A stretch of 64,000 nucleotides of DNA from Tsuneonella deserti (GTDB lineage Bacteria; Pseudomonadota; Alphaproteobacteria; Sphingomonadales; Sphingomonadaceae), in the NCBI RefSeq assembly GCF_014644315.1, contig NZ_BMKL01000001.1, positions 124,001-188,000 of the forward strand, read 5' to 3'. Below are positions 47,931-57,858 of this stretch, piece by piece. The position numbers and the translations under genes were made by a program. The notes beneath the pieces were generated by a model, which saw only the letters and a program-made list of their open reading frames with translations, did no database searches and was not told the origin of the DNA. Within the stretch, counting starts at the first letter, position 1. Each line of letters begins with the position of its first letter.

Positions 47931-50117
47931 TACGCGGTCGAGCAAAACGGCCTGCTCGGCGGCACGGTCTACGTTGGCGGAGCCTTCGGCTACGTCGACC
48001 CCACCGTGATGACGAGCGACATTACCGCGGTCATCGACCTCAACTCGGGATCGGTCACCGGCGGCGGCGTGGTGGCGGAATACGACGAGGAAACCGGCGA
48101 GCGCTTCACCTCGACGACGGTGAACCTCAACGGTTCGGGCTACCTGGGCCTGGGCGATACCGCTCTTGCCCAGCTCGAGGACGCGTTCGGCGACGTTGAT
48201 CCGCAGATCGCCATCGAAGGCGACCTGTCGGCCTATGCCGGCGGTGCGCGCGTCCTGGGCGTCGACGTGTTGAACAAGACGGGTTCGGGCGTGTTCCTGA
48301 TCACCGGCGCGGACTACATGCCGGTGACCAACACCAACCGGGTCGCCGACTACACGCTGGATCTCGGAGTCTTCACTATCAACGGCGGAGAAATCCAGCT
48401 GGCGACGGCGAGCGACGACGGTGTGTTCGGCATCCGCGGCGATATCCTGAACAACGCTGGCCTGGTGCTGGGCAGCCGGGTCGCCATCCCGGCTCCGCTG
48501 TTCGGCATCAACGCGACGGTCCAGGCGATCGACGGGGTCGAGGTCTACCAGAACGGCGACTTCACCCAGTCGGGCACGGGTACTCTCACCGTCGGTGTGA
48601 CGCCCACCCTGGTTCGCGTGTTCGATCCTGCCTACTCGAGCGTGAGTTTCTCGACCAACCCGCTGGCAGTGCAGCAGATCGGGCTCGCTTCCGGCCTCTT
48701 CACCACCCCGGAGAATGCCTACGGTCAGGCCTTCACGGATCTGGGCACCGGCTTCCTGACGGTCGACGGCGATCTGAACCTGGCGGGCAAGGTGCAGCTG
48801 GTCTCCCCGACCGGCGGCCTGTTCACCGACGGCCAGACCGTGGATATCGCGAGCGTATCGGGAGCGGTTTCCGCCACGGCAGACGTGGTGGTGAACAACG
48901 GATCGAACTTCGTGACCTTCGACCTGGGCACCCGCACTGCCGGCGGCCGGACCATCGTGTTCGCCAGCGCCGACCGCGCGGGTTACGAGACGGTTGGCAA
49001 CAACGACAACGCGATCGCGGCAGGCTCGGCGCTCAGCGCGGCGCTGCCTGACGTGGTGGCCCGCATCCGCGCCGGCTCTGTCGGAGGGATCGGCCTGGCC
49101 GGAGACCAGTTCGTCCTCGCCCAGGATCTGGCCAACATCTTCGTGGCCTTCGACACTCTGCTGACGAAGGACGAAGTCACGCTGGCCCTCAACGATCTGG
49201 CCTCGGGCGAGTTCTACGGCTCGCTGACGACCCTCTCGACCACCGCACCGTTCGTCGACGCCATCAGCACCTCGCGTGTTCCGCAGGGCGCCAGCGGGTT
49301 CAACCTGTGGCTCGCTCCATCGGGTGACTTCGTGAAGTACGACGGCAATGACGAAGTCGGCTCGAACAAGCTGCATGCCGATAACTACGGCATGTCGGGC
49401 GGGTTCGGAGTTGCCACCGGCAACGGCGAGCTCGGCATGGGCTTCGGCTACGGCCGGATCAGCGCCGATGCCCGCGACAACCTGCTGCAGGCGACTGCGG
49501 ACACCTGGATGATCGGGGCTTACGCCCGCCAGGCGTTCGGTCCCCTCGCGGTCGGTGCCGACGTGGTATACGGCTGGAGCGACTGGTCGGCTTCGCGGGT
49601 CATGCCCACGATGTCCCGCACCGCGCTGGCCGAATTCGACAGCACCGAACTGCGGGGTAACCTGCGGGCCGAGTACATGCTCGACCTCGGGGGCGGCTGG
49701 GTTGCTCCGTTCGCCCAGGTTGAACTGCGCAAGTACGACTTCGACGGCTTCACCGAAGAAGGCGCCGGAGCGGTCAACCTGATCGTCGATGAAGCCGATG
49801 ACACGGTCATCACCCCGTCGCTGGGTCTGCGTGCCGGAACCAGCTTCGAAACCGGAATGGCCACACTGCGGCCGGAACTGACGCTCGCCTACAGCTTCCA
49901 GGGCGACAACAACTCGTTCCGCGACGTGGCCTACACCGGGGCGCCGACCACTCCGTTCCGCCTCCAGGGCGTCGATCCCGACGGTTTCTTCACCATCGGT
50001 GCCGGCCTGTTCGCGGATATCGGCAAGAACTCGGGAGCGTTCCTGCGCGGCAGCTTCGCAACCGGCAGCGACGTCAACGTGGCCAGCCTCAATGCAGGTG
50101 TGACCATCGGGTTCTGA
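47892..50117 (+). CDS. Autotransporter barrel protein lacking its N-terminus
   Basis: The open frame codes 741 residues. The first 12-15 come from the truncated neighbour; real autotransporter sequence starts near GGYAVEQNGLLGGTVYVGG. A beta-helix-type passenger rich in Gly, Thr, Val and Asn follows to about residue 460. The C-terminal barrel (about 470-741) begins NLWLAPSGDFVKYDGND and ends in Phe, as type V barrels do. No signal peptide is present and the upstream passenger is missing, so the protein cannot be exported as it stands. A functional gene was cut by the island boundary or a deletion. Confidence 0.82.
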   Translation: MARSGRTPTRCGGYAVEQNGLLGGTVYVGGAFGYVDPTVMTSDITAVIDLNSGSVTGGGVVAEYDEETGERFTSTTVNLNGSGYLGLGDTALAQLEDAFGDVDPQIAIEGDLSAYAGGARVLGVDVLNKTGSGVFLITGADYMPVTNTNRVADYTLDLGVFTINGGEIQLATASDDGVFGIRGDILNNAGLVLGSRVAIPAPLFGINATVQAIDGVEVYQNGDFTQSGTGTLTVGVTPTLVRVFDPAYSSVSFSTNPLAVQQIGLASGLFTTPENAYGQAFTDLGTGFLTVDGDLNLAGKVQLVSPTGGLFTDGQTVDIASVSGAVSATADVVVNNGSNFVTFDLGTRTAGGRTIVFASADRAGYETVGNNDNAIAAGSALSAALPDVVARIRAGSVGGIGLAGDQFVLAQDLANIFVAFDTLLTKDEVTLALNDLASGEFYGSLTTLSTTAPFVDAISTSRVPQGASGFNLWLAPSGDFVKYDGNDEVGSNKLHADNYGMSGGFGVATGNGELGMGFGYGRISADARDNLLQATADTWMIGAYARQAFGPLAVGADVVYGWSDWSASRVMPTMSRTALAEFDSTELRGNLRAEYMLDLGGGWVAPFAQVELRKYDFDGFTEEGAGAVNLIVDEADDTVITPSLGLRAGTSFETGMATLRPELTLAYSFQGDNNSFRDVAYTGAPTTPFRLQGVDPDGFFTIGAGLFADIGKNSGAFLRGSFATGSDVNVASLNAGVTIGF

Positions 50118-50137
50118 CCTGATCGCTGATGCAGCTG

Positions 50138-50174
50138 GAAGGGCGGGGGTCGTGCGCGAACTCCGCCCTTCTTT
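50138..50174 (+). terminator. Terminator after the autotransporter gene
   Basis: Nine-base stem GAAGGGCGG / CCGCCCTTC with a 16-base loop, followed by TTTG. Confidence 0.7.
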
Positions 50175-50201
50175 GCATCTGTGAACCAAAGGGGGGAAAC
50201 C

Positions 50202-50744
50202 GTGACCGAGAGCGAACGACTCTTTACTGCCCTGGGGACCATCTTTCCCAACCGCATCAGGGCAATCCTGTCCAACGGCCACCTGATCGGGATGACCGGG
50301 CCCTATCCGTTCGCGCTGCTGGAGGGCGTCGGCGCAATGATAGAACAGAACTGCCCGACACACGGGTGCTTTGCCGGGGCCGAAGCTGCCTCCATCAGTG
50401 CACGGCAACTTTCAGTGCAGATGCCCGAGCAGTCCAACATCGTTGTGCGGTTCGTGCATTTCGATCACCCACCCGCCAAGGCGTGTGAAGTGCTCGCAGT
50501 GACTGTGGGTCCACCGCATTTCATCGGCTACCTGTCGAGCGATACGTGGGCGCAGTCTCCCCTGTCGCAGCGGGAGGTCCAGCTCGCCTTGGGCCTGGCT
50601 GCCGGACGGAGCCTGCACGAACTTGCCAAGGAGCACCGGGTCTCGATCAATACGGTGCGCAACCAGATCAAGAACGCGATGCGCGCCACCGGCACACACT
50701 CCCAGACACACCTGACCTCCCTGATACGCGACTGGCTCGTCTGA
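50202..50744 (+). CDS. LuxR-type transcriptional regulator
   Basis: 180 residues from a GTG at 50202, chosen because AAAGGGGGG lies just upstream; an in-frame GTG at 50181 adds seven residues. The N-terminal 120 residues have no recognised ligand domain. The C-terminal 60 have the LuxR/NarL helix-turn-helix, SPLSQREVQLALGLAAGRSL and KEHRVSINTVRNQIKNAM. It lies 85 bp downstream of the autotransporter gene, as such regulators often do, and may have controlled it. Confidence 0.85.
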   Translation: MTESERLFTALGTIFPNRIRAILSNGHLIGMTGPYPFALLEGVGAMIEQNCPTHGCFAGAEAASISARQLSVQMPEQSNIVVRFVHFDHPPAKACEVLAVTVGPPHFIGYLSSDTWAQSPLSQREVQLALGLAAGRSLHELAKEHRVSINTVRNQIKNAMRATGTHSQTHLTSLIRDWLV

Positions 50745-50913
50745 CGCAGACGCGGGCGACGGTCGATGATTGCATCAAGGAGGATGTCCCGCGGCAGCCC
50801 GGCGCCCTGAATGCGGATGCAGCCCCCCGAATGCCCGCGGAGAGTGAGCGTGAACGGCGCGAAGGCTGATTCTCGCGCCCGGTTCGGCTGCGGGAACTAC
50901 GCCAGGCTTCGTG

Positions 50914-51468
50914 TCACAGCCGGGGGAGCGTGACCCCTCGCTGGCCCATGTATTTGCCCGAGCGGTCCCGGTAGCTCGTCTCGCACCGCTCGTTACCCTG
51001 CAGGAACAGGAACTGGCATGCTCCCTCGTTGGCGTAGATTTTCGCCGGCAGCGGGGTGGTGTTGGAGAATTCCAGCGTCACGTGGCCTTCCCAGCCCGGT
51101 TCGAGCGGGGTGACGTTCACGATGATCCCGCAGCGGGCATAGGTGCTCTTGCCCAGGCAGATGACCAGCACGTCCTCAGGTACGCGAAAGTATTCGACCG
51201 TGCGGGCAAGCGCGAAGCTGTTGGGCGGGATCACGCAGACATCGGTCTTCCGGTCCACGAACGAGTTGGCCGCGAAGTCCTTGGGATCGACCACCGCCGA
51301 ATCGACGTTGGTGAAGATCTTGAACTCGTCGGCTACCCGCGCGTCGTAGCCGTACGAGGACAGGCCGTAGGAGATGCACCCTTCGCGGCGCTGAGCCTCG
51401 ACGAATGGTTCGATCATGCCGCGGGTGGTGGCCGCTTCGCGAATCCAGCGGTCGGAAAGAATCGACAT
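50914..51468 (-). CDS. dcd: dCTP deaminase
   Basis: Converts dCTP to dUTP for thymidylate synthesis. The 184-residue protein starts [13 protein letters not shown] (ATG at 51468; an in-frame upstream start adds only MNTRV). It contains the active-site region [20 protein letters not shown] and [20 protein letters not shown], then [14 protein letters not shown], as in bacterial Dcd. Length is normal. Confidence 0.96.
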   Translation of the reverse strand: MSILSDRWIREAATTRGMIEPFVEAQRREGCISYGLSSYGYDARVADEFKIFTNVDSAVVDPKDFAANSFVDRKTDVCVIPPNSFALARTVEYFRVPEDVLVICLGKSTYARCGIIVNVTPLEPGWEGHVTLEFSNTTPLPAKIYANEGACQFLFLQGNERCETSYRDRSGKYMGQRGVTLPRL

Positions 51469-51503
51469 GACGCGGGTGTTCACCAGTCGCCTTAAACGAG
51501 CAA

Positions 51504-51537
51504 GCGCGCGTCCGGGGTTATCCCCCCGGACGCGCGC
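51504..51537 (-). terminator. Terminator of the TonB-dependent receptor gene
   Basis: Perfect 14-base stem GCGCGCGTCCGGGG / CCCCGGACGCGCGC with a six-base loop, between the receptor stop codon and dcd. The tract after it on the minus strand is only moderately T-rich. Confidence 0.75.
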
Positions 51538-51563
51538 CCGCCCTCATGGCTCGAAAGCCTGGA

Positions 51564-53945
51564 TCAGAAGTGGACGGTGCCGGTCACGAACACCTGGCGC
51601 GGATTGCCGTAGTACGCGGTCAGCGTGCCTTCCTTGCCCAATGCCGGCAGCGGGTAGCCGTTGGTGCCCAGCGGGATGGCGCCGGTCGTGGGATCGGCGA
51701 AGGCGAACGGATACCCCGAAGTGATGTAGTGCTTGTCGGTCAGGTTGCGGCCGTGGATGCCGATGCTCCAGCGCTTTTCAGGCGCGGTGTACACCAGGTT
51801 GGCGTCCAGCAGCGCGAAGCCAGGCTGGTCGAGATAGATATTGGGAATCTCGGCTTGATAGACCTTGGAGCGATACGAAAGCGTGGTGCTGAAATCGACG
51901 TCGCCTGCCCCCACCGGGGCCGAGTAGGCGAGCGTGCCGCTAGCAGTCCACTTGGGCGTGTTCTGCACATGGCGGTAGGCCGCCACATCGGTCGGCTTGC
52001 CACCAATGTTCGAGATGAACTGCTTGTACTGCGCGTCGATGTACCCGAGCGAGCCGGCGAAGCTCAGGCGGTCGCCCGCGGCCATCAGATCCCGGCCGAG
52101 GCGCGCAGTGGTCTCGAACTCCATGCCCTTGAAAGTGGCCTTGCCCGCGTTTGAGACGATGCCGCAGAAAGTCTGCACCCCGCCCGCGTTGCAGGCCACC
52201 GAGCCGGGGATCTGCACGTCGGTATAGTCGGCGTAGAAGCCGGCAAGCGCCACGTACAGCGCGCCGTCCATCAGGTTGCCCTTGTATCCGGCTTCGTAGC
52301 TGTCGACCTGTTCGGGCGCGAAGCTGAGGAACTTCGCCACTTCGTCATCCGAGCGGACGCCATTGTTGTCGAGATCGGGCGCGTTGATGCCGACCCCGCG
52401 CGGGTCGAAGCCGCCTCCCTTGAAGCCCTGGCTGAAGCTTGCGTAGAGGTTGTGATCCGGCGTCGGCTTGAAGCTGAGTGAGGCGCGCGGGGTGAATTTC
52501 CTGAATTCGCGGCTGCCCGAGAAATTGGTTGCCGGAGCGCCGAACGGCACGCCCGCGCCGCCGAATACCGGCGAACCTCCGCCGAGATAGTTCTGCCGCA
52601 GGATGTCCGCGTGACGGGTATCCCAGGTATAGCGGCCGCCGAGCGACAGGCTGAGCTGGTCGGTGAAATCGAAGGTCGCGTCACCGAACACAGCGTAGGT
52701 CTCGGTGTCCACGTCGGCTTCCGTGAACGCGGTGAAGCCCGCCGCCGTGGTGAAGATGCGCACGTCGAACAACGTGTCGGCCTTTGCATCAAGGTAGTAG
52801 AAGCCGAGCAGGCCCGACAGCGGACCCTTGTCGTAAAGCAGTTGAAGTTCCTGGCTGATCTGCTCGTTGGCGTAAATGCCGGGTACGTCCACATCGACCG
52901 CCGGCAGTGCATCGAAGTCGATCGGAGTGGCCGTGTAATCCTTGCGCCAGGCGCTGATGGAGCGGAACGTCAGCGCATCGGACATGTCGATGCTGATGTT
53001 CATCGCCAGGCCGTAAGCTTCAATGTCCTGCTTGGGATCGTTGAGACCGCCGCGGCTGTCGTAGACGTTATCCAGCACCGGCAGATGGGACACCAGCGAC
53101 GGAAACAGGCGATGTCCGCCACGCGGGTTGCTCTTGTCCCTGGTGTAGTCGCCGGAAATGCGGATCAGCACGGGCTCGCCATAGCCGCCCATCTCGAAGG
53201 TCCCGCGCGCGCCGAACAGGTCCTTGTCATAGTTCTCGAGGCCGGTGGTCAGGTTCTTGCCGAACCCGTCGCGGGTGAGATTGGCCACTGCGGCGCCCAC
53301 GCGCACCAGGTCGTTGACCGGGACAGAGCCGCTGACCACGCCGTCAAGCTGGTTGTAGGTGCCGTACGTCGCGCGGATATCGAGCGAGGGATCCTGCGGC
53401 AGCATCCGGGTCACGTACTTGACCGCGCCGCCGACCGTGTTGCGGCCGTAGAGCGTGCCCTGCGGGCCGCGCAGCACTTCGATGCGTTCGACATCGTAGA
53501 TATCGAGCACAGCCGCCTGCGGGCGATTGAGGTAGACATCATCGAGGTAGATGCCGACGCCCTGCTCGAAACCGGAGACTGGATCCTGCTGGCCGACGCC
53601 GCGGATGAAGGCCGTAAGCGTCGAATTGGTGCCGCGGCTCGCCTCGAGGGTGGTGTTGGGGGTGGTCTGGCCGATATCGGTAATGTCGATCGCGCCTGCC
53701 TGGGCAAGCGACTCGCCGCTGTAGGCAGTCACCGCGATCGGCACGTCGACGAGGTTTTCCTCGCGCCGGCGGGCGGTGACGATGATCGCGCCTTCGTCGC
53801 TGTCGGTCACGCCGGTCGTGTCGGTCTCGGTGGTGGCCGACGGATCGTTGGGCAGGTCCTGCGCGGCGGCCGGCACGGCGAGGCCGGCCAGGGCCAGCGA
53901 ACCGGCAAGGGCAATGTGGCTGGCGCGAATGGGCATGCAGATCAT
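51564..53945 (-). CDS. TonB-dependent outer-membrane receptor
   Basis: 793 residues from an ATG at 53945 with GGAGGAG just upstream. Signal peptide (ASHIALAGSLALAGLAVPAA), a TonB-box-like segment EGAIIVTARRREENL, plug domain with TLTAFIRGVGQQDPVSG and VEVLRGPQGTLYGRNTVGGA (PQGTLYGRNT is typical of the sphingomonad group), and a 22-strand barrel ending NPRQVFVTGTVHF. It is a high-affinity importer of an unknown ligand (siderophore, carbohydrate or aromatic). It is divergent from a TetR gene 121 bp away, which probably regulates it. Confidence 0.95.
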   Translation of the reverse strand: MICMPIRASHIALAGSLALAGLAVPAAAQDLPNDPSATTETDTTGVTDSDEGAIIVTARRREENLVDVPIAVTAYSGESLAQAGAIDITDIGQTTPNTTLEASRGTNSTLTAFIRGVGQQDPVSGFEQGVGIYLDDVYLNRPQAAVLDIYDVERIEVLRGPQGTLYGRNTVGGAVKYVTRMLPQDPSLDIRATYGTYNQLDGVVSGSVPVNDLVRVGAAVANLTRDGFGKNLTTGLENYDKDLFGARGTFEMGGYGEPVLIRISGDYTRDKSNPRGGHRLFPSLVSHLPVLDNVYDSRGGLNDPKQDIEAYGLAMNISIDMSDALTFRSISAWRKDYTATPIDFDALPAVDVDVPGIYANEQISQELQLLYDKGPLSGLLGFYYLDAKADTLFDVRIFTTAAGFTAFTEADVDTETYAVFGDATFDFTDQLSLSLGGRYTWDTRHADILRQNYLGGGSPVFGGAGVPFGAPATNFSGSREFRKFTPRASLSFKPTPDHNLYASFSQGFKGGGFDPRGVGINAPDLDNNGVRSDDEVAKFLSFAPEQVDSYEAGYKGNLMDGALYVALAGFYADYTDVQIPGSVACNAGGVQTFCGIVSNAGKATFKGMEFETTARLGRDLMAAGDRLSFAGSLGYIDAQYKQFISNIGGKPTDVAAYRHVQNTPKWTASGTLAYSAPVGAGDVDFSTTLSYRSKVYQAEIPNIYLDQPGFALLDANLVYTAPEKRWSIGIHGRNLTDKHYITSGYPFAFADPTTGAIPLGTNGYPLPALGKEGTLTAYYGNPRQVFVTGTVHF

Positions 53946-53998
53946 GGTCTCTCCTCCGAAGGACCGTCGGCATGCGGTCCTGTTCGGCGGAGCTGGTA

Positions 53999-54021
53999 TT
54001 GAAACCTGAACCACCTTTCAA
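53999..54021. promoter_or_regulatory. Candidate TetR operator between receptor and regulator
   Basis: Inverted repeat TTGAAA-(11 bases)-TTTCAA in the space between the divergent receptor and TetR genes. Position and symmetry suit autoregulation; binding is inference. Confidence 0.45.
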
Positions 54022-54066
54022 CTTTATTCATTGCGCTCGGGCCGGCTGCGTCATAATCGTTGCGCG

Positions 54067-54690
54067 ATGGCAACAGACCCGCAGCCGGCCTTGGCCGCCA
54101 GTCCCGGCAAGGAGCCGCGCACCGCGCGTGGGCGGGCGACGTTGCGCAAGCTGCTGGACGCGGCAGCCAAGGAGTTCGGCGAACTCGGCTTTCACGCCGC
54201 GTCGATAAGCGGGATCACCCGCCGCGCGGGCACTGCGCTGGGCAGCTTCTACACTTACTTCGACAGCAAGGAGGCGATCTTCTCTGCGCTCGTGAGGGAC
54301 ATGAGCCAGTCGGTCGCGGAGGCGGCGGTAGAGGCGATGCCTTCTGGCGTATGGGGCGTGGCGCGCGAGCGCGAAATCCTGGCTGCATTCCTGGTGTTCG
54401 CCCGGCAGAACAAGGAAATCTACCGCATCATCGACGAGGCGGAGTTCGCCGATCCGGCAAGCTACCGCGCGCACTACCAGGATGCCGCCGCGCGCATCGC
54501 GGCGCGGCTCGACGAATCGGTGCAGCAAGGACAAGTCACCCCCGGCGACAACGAGGTGCGCGCCTGGGCCCTGATGGGGATGAACGTCTTCCTCGGCCTG
54601 CGCTACGGCGTGTGGGACGAAAGCCGCCCGACCGGCGAAGTGGCTGCCGCGATCGAAGCGCTCCTGCGCGACGGGCTGGCGGTCCGCTAG
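54067..54690 (+). CDS. TetR-family transcriptional regulator
   Basis: 207 residues from the ATG at 54067 (an in-frame start at 54031 is less likely). The N-terminal TetR helix-turn-helix is KLLDAAAKEFGELGFHAASI, then SGITRRAGTALGSFYTYFDS with KEAIF; the C-terminal domain binds an unknown ligand. Divergent from the TonB-dependent receptor. Its end overlaps the convergent putA end by four bases. Confidence 0.92.
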   Translation: MATDPQPALAASPGKEPRTARGRATLRKLLDAAAKEFGELGFHAASISGITRRAGTALGSFYTYFDSKEAIFSALVRDMSQSVAEAAVEAMPSGVWGVAREREILAAFLVFARQNKEIYRIIDEAEFADPASYRAHYQDAAARIAARLDESVQQGQVTPGDNEVRAWALMGMNVFLGLRYGVWDESRPTGEVAAAIEALLRDGLAVR

Positions 54691-57600
54691 CTCGCCAGCA
54701 GGCTGGCGTTGCCGCCGGCCGCGGTGGTGTCGATGCACACCACCCGCTCGGTCGCGAACCGCAGGACATAGTGCGGCCCGCCGGCCTTCGGACCCGTCCC
54801 TGACAGACCTTCGCCGCCGAACGGCTGGCTCTCCACCACCGCGCCGATCTGGTTGCGGTTGACGTAGAGATTGCCGACCCGGGCCAGCCGCTCCACCGTG
54901 CGCCGCGTTTCGGCGATCCGGCTGTGCAGGCCCAGCGTGAGCCCGTAGCCGACCGAGTTGATGTCCTCGATCACCCGCTCGAGGTCCTGTCCACGGAAGC
55001 GCGCGACGTGAAGCACCGGGCCGAAATTCTCCCGCCGCAGGTCCTTGATCGAGGAAATCTCGATGATGGTCGGCGCGACGAAGCAGCCGTTTGCGGTAAC
55101 GTCAGGGAGGTCGCGCCGCCACACCGGGAGCCCTTCGGTCTTGCGCCGGGCAATGTGACGTTCGAGCGCGGCCTTGGCATCCTCGTCAATAACCGGGCCA
55201 ACATCTGTTGACAGCTTCGCCGGGTCGCCGATCTCTAGTGCTTCGAAGCCGCCCTTGATCATCCGCAGCATTTCGTCGGCCACTTCGTCCTGCAGGTAGA
55301 GCACTCGCAGCGCGCTGCAGCGCTGCCCGGCGCTCTGGAAGGCGCTGTTGACGACGTCGCGGGTCACCTGCTCGGGCAGGGCGGAACTGTCGACGATCAT
55401 GGCGTTCTGGCCGCCGGTCTCGGCGACGAGCGTGGCGATCGGACCCTCGCGCGCGGCGAGACTGCGGTTGATCGCCTGCGCGGTCTGGGTGGAGCCGGTG
55501 AACGCGACCCCCGCGATGCGCGGATCGGAAGTGATGAGCTGCCCCACCTCGCCCGCACCGGTCAGCAGTTGCAACGCCTCTGGCGGGATGCCCGCCTCGT
55601 GACACAGGCGGATCGCCAGGGCAGCGATCAGCGGCGTCTGCTCGGCCGGCTTGGCGACGACCGCGTTGCCCGCCGCAAGCGCCGCCGCGGCAGGCCCGAT
55701 GAAGATCGCCAGCGGGAAATTCCACGGGCTGATGGTGGCGAACACCCCGCGTCCTGCGAGCGTCAGCCGGTTTTCCTCGCCGGTCGGTCCCGGCAGCGGG
55801 ATCGGGCGGGAGAACAGCCGCCGCGCCTCGCCGGCGTAGAAGCGCAGGAAGTCGACCGCCTCGCGCAGTTCGAGCACACTGTCGACCAGCGTCTTGCCTG
55901 CCTCCCGCTGGCACAGCGAGATGAATTCTGCGGTATGCGCCTCGAACGCGTCGGCCGCGGCTTCGAGCAGGAGCGCGCGGCGTTCGCCGCCAAGCGCATT
56001 CCAGCCCGGCTGGATCGCCTCCGCCCGCGTGATGGCCTCGGCCACCTCGGAGGCAGTCGCATCGCGCCGCGTGCCGACCTTGCGGGTGGTGTCGTGCGGG
56101 GAGGTGATTGGCGCGATCTCGCCGGCGGCCTGGCCGCGGACGGTTGGCGCGGCTTCCCACTGGCGGCTTTCGAGCTCCGCGAGTTTCGTCATGAGCGGTT
56201 CGCGCACCAGCGGATCGGCCAGGTCCACGCCCGCGCTGTTGGCACGTCCGGGGAAGATCTGCGCTGGAAGGGGGATGGCGGGGTTACGCTTCGGCTCGAG
56301 GGCGGCAAGCTCGGCGACCGGATCGGTCGTCAGCTCGGTCACCGGCACGTCGGCATCGGCCATGCGATTGACGAAGCTGGAGTTCGCGCCGTTCTCGAGC
56401 AGCCGGCGCACGAGATAGGCGAGCAGGTCCTTGTGCCCGCCGACCGGTGCATAGATGCGCACGGGCGTCGGGTCATTGCCCTCCTCCTTCGCCAGTTCCT
56501 CGTAGACGTCCTCGCCCATGCCATGGAGGCGCTGGAACTCGAACTGGCGGCCCTGCGACAGCGCCTTGATCGCACCGATCGTGTAGGCGTTGTGCGTGGC
56601 GAAAGCGGGATAGATCGCGTCGGCCGCCTCGAACATCTTGGCGGCGCAGGCGAGGTAGGACACGTCGGTCGCGACCTTGCGCGTAAAGACCGGGTAGTCC
56701 GCGTAACCGCCGACCTGGCTCAGCTTGATCTCGCTGTCCCAGTAGGCGCCCTTGACCAGGCGGACGAACAGCCGCCGGCCATGGCGCCGGCCGAGGCGTG
56801 CGACCCAGTCGCACATGTGCACGGCGCGCTTCTGGTAGGCCTGCACCGCCAATCCGAAGCCGGCCCATCCTCCTTCGAAAAGCGTGTCGTCCGCGACCAG
56901 CGCCTCAATGATGTCCATCGACAGTTCCAGCCGCTCGGCTTCCTCGGCGTCGATGGTGAAGTGCATCCCTCCATCGCGCGCCTTTCCGGCCAGCTCGCGG
57001 AGCATGGGGACCAGCGCGGCCTTGGCAGCCTCGGCGTGGAGGAAATCGTAGCGCGGGTAGAGCGCCGATAGCTTGACCGAGATGCCGGGTGATCGCTCCC
57101 ATCCGTGCGCGGTCTCGCGCGAAAGCCTGGCGATGGCGGCCTCGTAGCTGCGGAGATAACGTTCGGCATCGGCGAAGGTCATGGCTGCTTCGCCGAGCAT
57201 GTCGAAGCTGTGCGTCAGACCCCTGGCGCGCTCGGGCGCGGCGCGCTTGAGCGCCTCGTCGATGGTGCGGCCGAACACGAACTGGCCGCCGAGGATCTTC
57301 ATCGCCTGCAGGGTGGCGGTGCGGATCACCGGCTCGCCCAGGCGGCCCATGGCCCGGCGCAGGGTCGCTCCCATGCCGCGCTGGTGAGCTTCGGGCGGAT
57401 CGAGCACTTCGCCGGTCAGCATCAGCGAAAAAGTCGCCGCGTTGACGAAGGTCGAGCTCGATTCGCCTAGATGCTCGCCCCAGTCGATGTCACCGATCTT
57501 GTCCTTGATCAATGCGTCGGCAGTGCGGGTGTCAGGGACGCGGAGAAGCGCCTCGGCAAGGCACATCAGCGCGATGCCTTCCTCCGTCGCGAGGCCATAA

Positions 57601-57797
57601 GTCTGCAGGAATGCGTCGAGCCCGCTCGCCTTGCGCGCCCGCGCGCCCTGGATCAGCCGCCCTGCGATCGCCGCCGCCTCGCCGTGAACGGCTTGAGCAG
57701 GGGCAGCCTGGCGAATGCGTTCGGCAACGCAGCCCGCCTCCTCCTGACGATAGGCGAGGCGGAGGGGCTTGCGATCGATCGGCGAAGGGGCGGACAT
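54687..57797 (-). CDS. putA: Bifunctional proline dehydrogenase / P5C dehydrogenase
   Basis: Oxidises proline to glutamate in two steps. 1036 residues from an ATG at 57797; a TTG 11 codons upstream has no ribosome-binding site. The proline dehydrogenase half (about residues 50-460) has FVRLVKGAYWDSEIK and YAPVGGHKDLLAYLVRRLLE; the aldehyde dehydrogenase half has LVAETGGQNAMIVDSSALPE (catalytic Glu) and SAGQRCSALRVLYLQDEVAD (catalytic Cys). There is no N-terminal ribbon-helix-helix domain, so this is the shorter enzyme that cannot repress its own operon. Confidence 0.95.
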   Translation of the reverse strand: MSAPSPIDRKPLRLAYRQEEAGCVAERIRQAAPAQAVHGEAAAIAGRLIQGARARKASGLDAFLQTYGLATEEGIALMCLAEALLRVPDTRTADALIKDKIGDIDWGEHLGESSSTFVNAATFSLMLTGEVLDPPEAHQRGMGATLRRAMGRLGEPVIRTATLQAMKILGGQFVFGRTIDEALKRAAPERARGLTHSFDMLGEAAMTFADAERYLRSYEAAIARLSRETAHGWERSPGISVKLSALYPRYDFLHAEAAKAALVPMLRELAGKARDGGMHFTIDAEEAERLELSMDIIEALVADDTLFEGGWAGFGLAVQAYQKRAVHMCDWVARLGRRHGRRLFVRLVKGAYWDSEIKLSQVGGYADYPVFTRKVATDVSYLACAAKMFEAADAIYPAFATHNAYTIGAIKALSQGRQFEFQRLHGMGEDVYEELAKEEGNDPTPVRIYAPVGGHKDLLAYLVRRLLENGANSSFVNRMADADVPVTELTTDPVAELAALEPKRNPAIPLPAQIFPGRANSAGVDLADPLVREPLMTKLAELESRQWEAAPTVRGQAAGEIAPITSPHDTTRKVGTRRDATASEVAEAITRAEAIQPGWNALGGERRALLLEAAADAFEAHTAEFISLCQREAGKTLVDSVLELREAVDFLRFYAGEARRLFSRPIPLPGPTGEENRLTLAGRGVFATISPWNFPLAIFIGPAAAALAAGNAVVAKPAEQTPLIAALAIRLCHEAGIPPEALQLLTGAGEVGQLITSDPRIAGVAFTGSTQTAQAINRSLAAREGPIATLVAETGGQNAMIVDSSALPEQVTRDVVNSAFQSAGQRCSALRVLYLQDEVADEMLRMIKGGFEALEIGDPAKLSTDVGPVIDEDAKAALERHIARRKTEGLPVWRRDLPDVTANGCFVAPTIIEISSIKDLRRENFGPVLHVARFRGQDLERVIEDINSVGYGLTLGLHSRIAETRRTVERLARVGNLYVNRNQIGAVVESQPFGGEGLSGTGPKAGGPHYVLRFATERVVCIDTTAAGGNASLLAS

Positions 57798-57858
57798 GGC
57801 CCGCGCCCCTGCACCCGGTTTCACCTGCAATCAAGCGTGAGCGAACACGCCCCCGCCC

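Noticed and set aside
47514..50408. An open frame of 964 codons on the minus strand across the autotransporter
   Set aside because: It is antisense to an autotransporter with a typical barrel and shows only biased composition and no domain.
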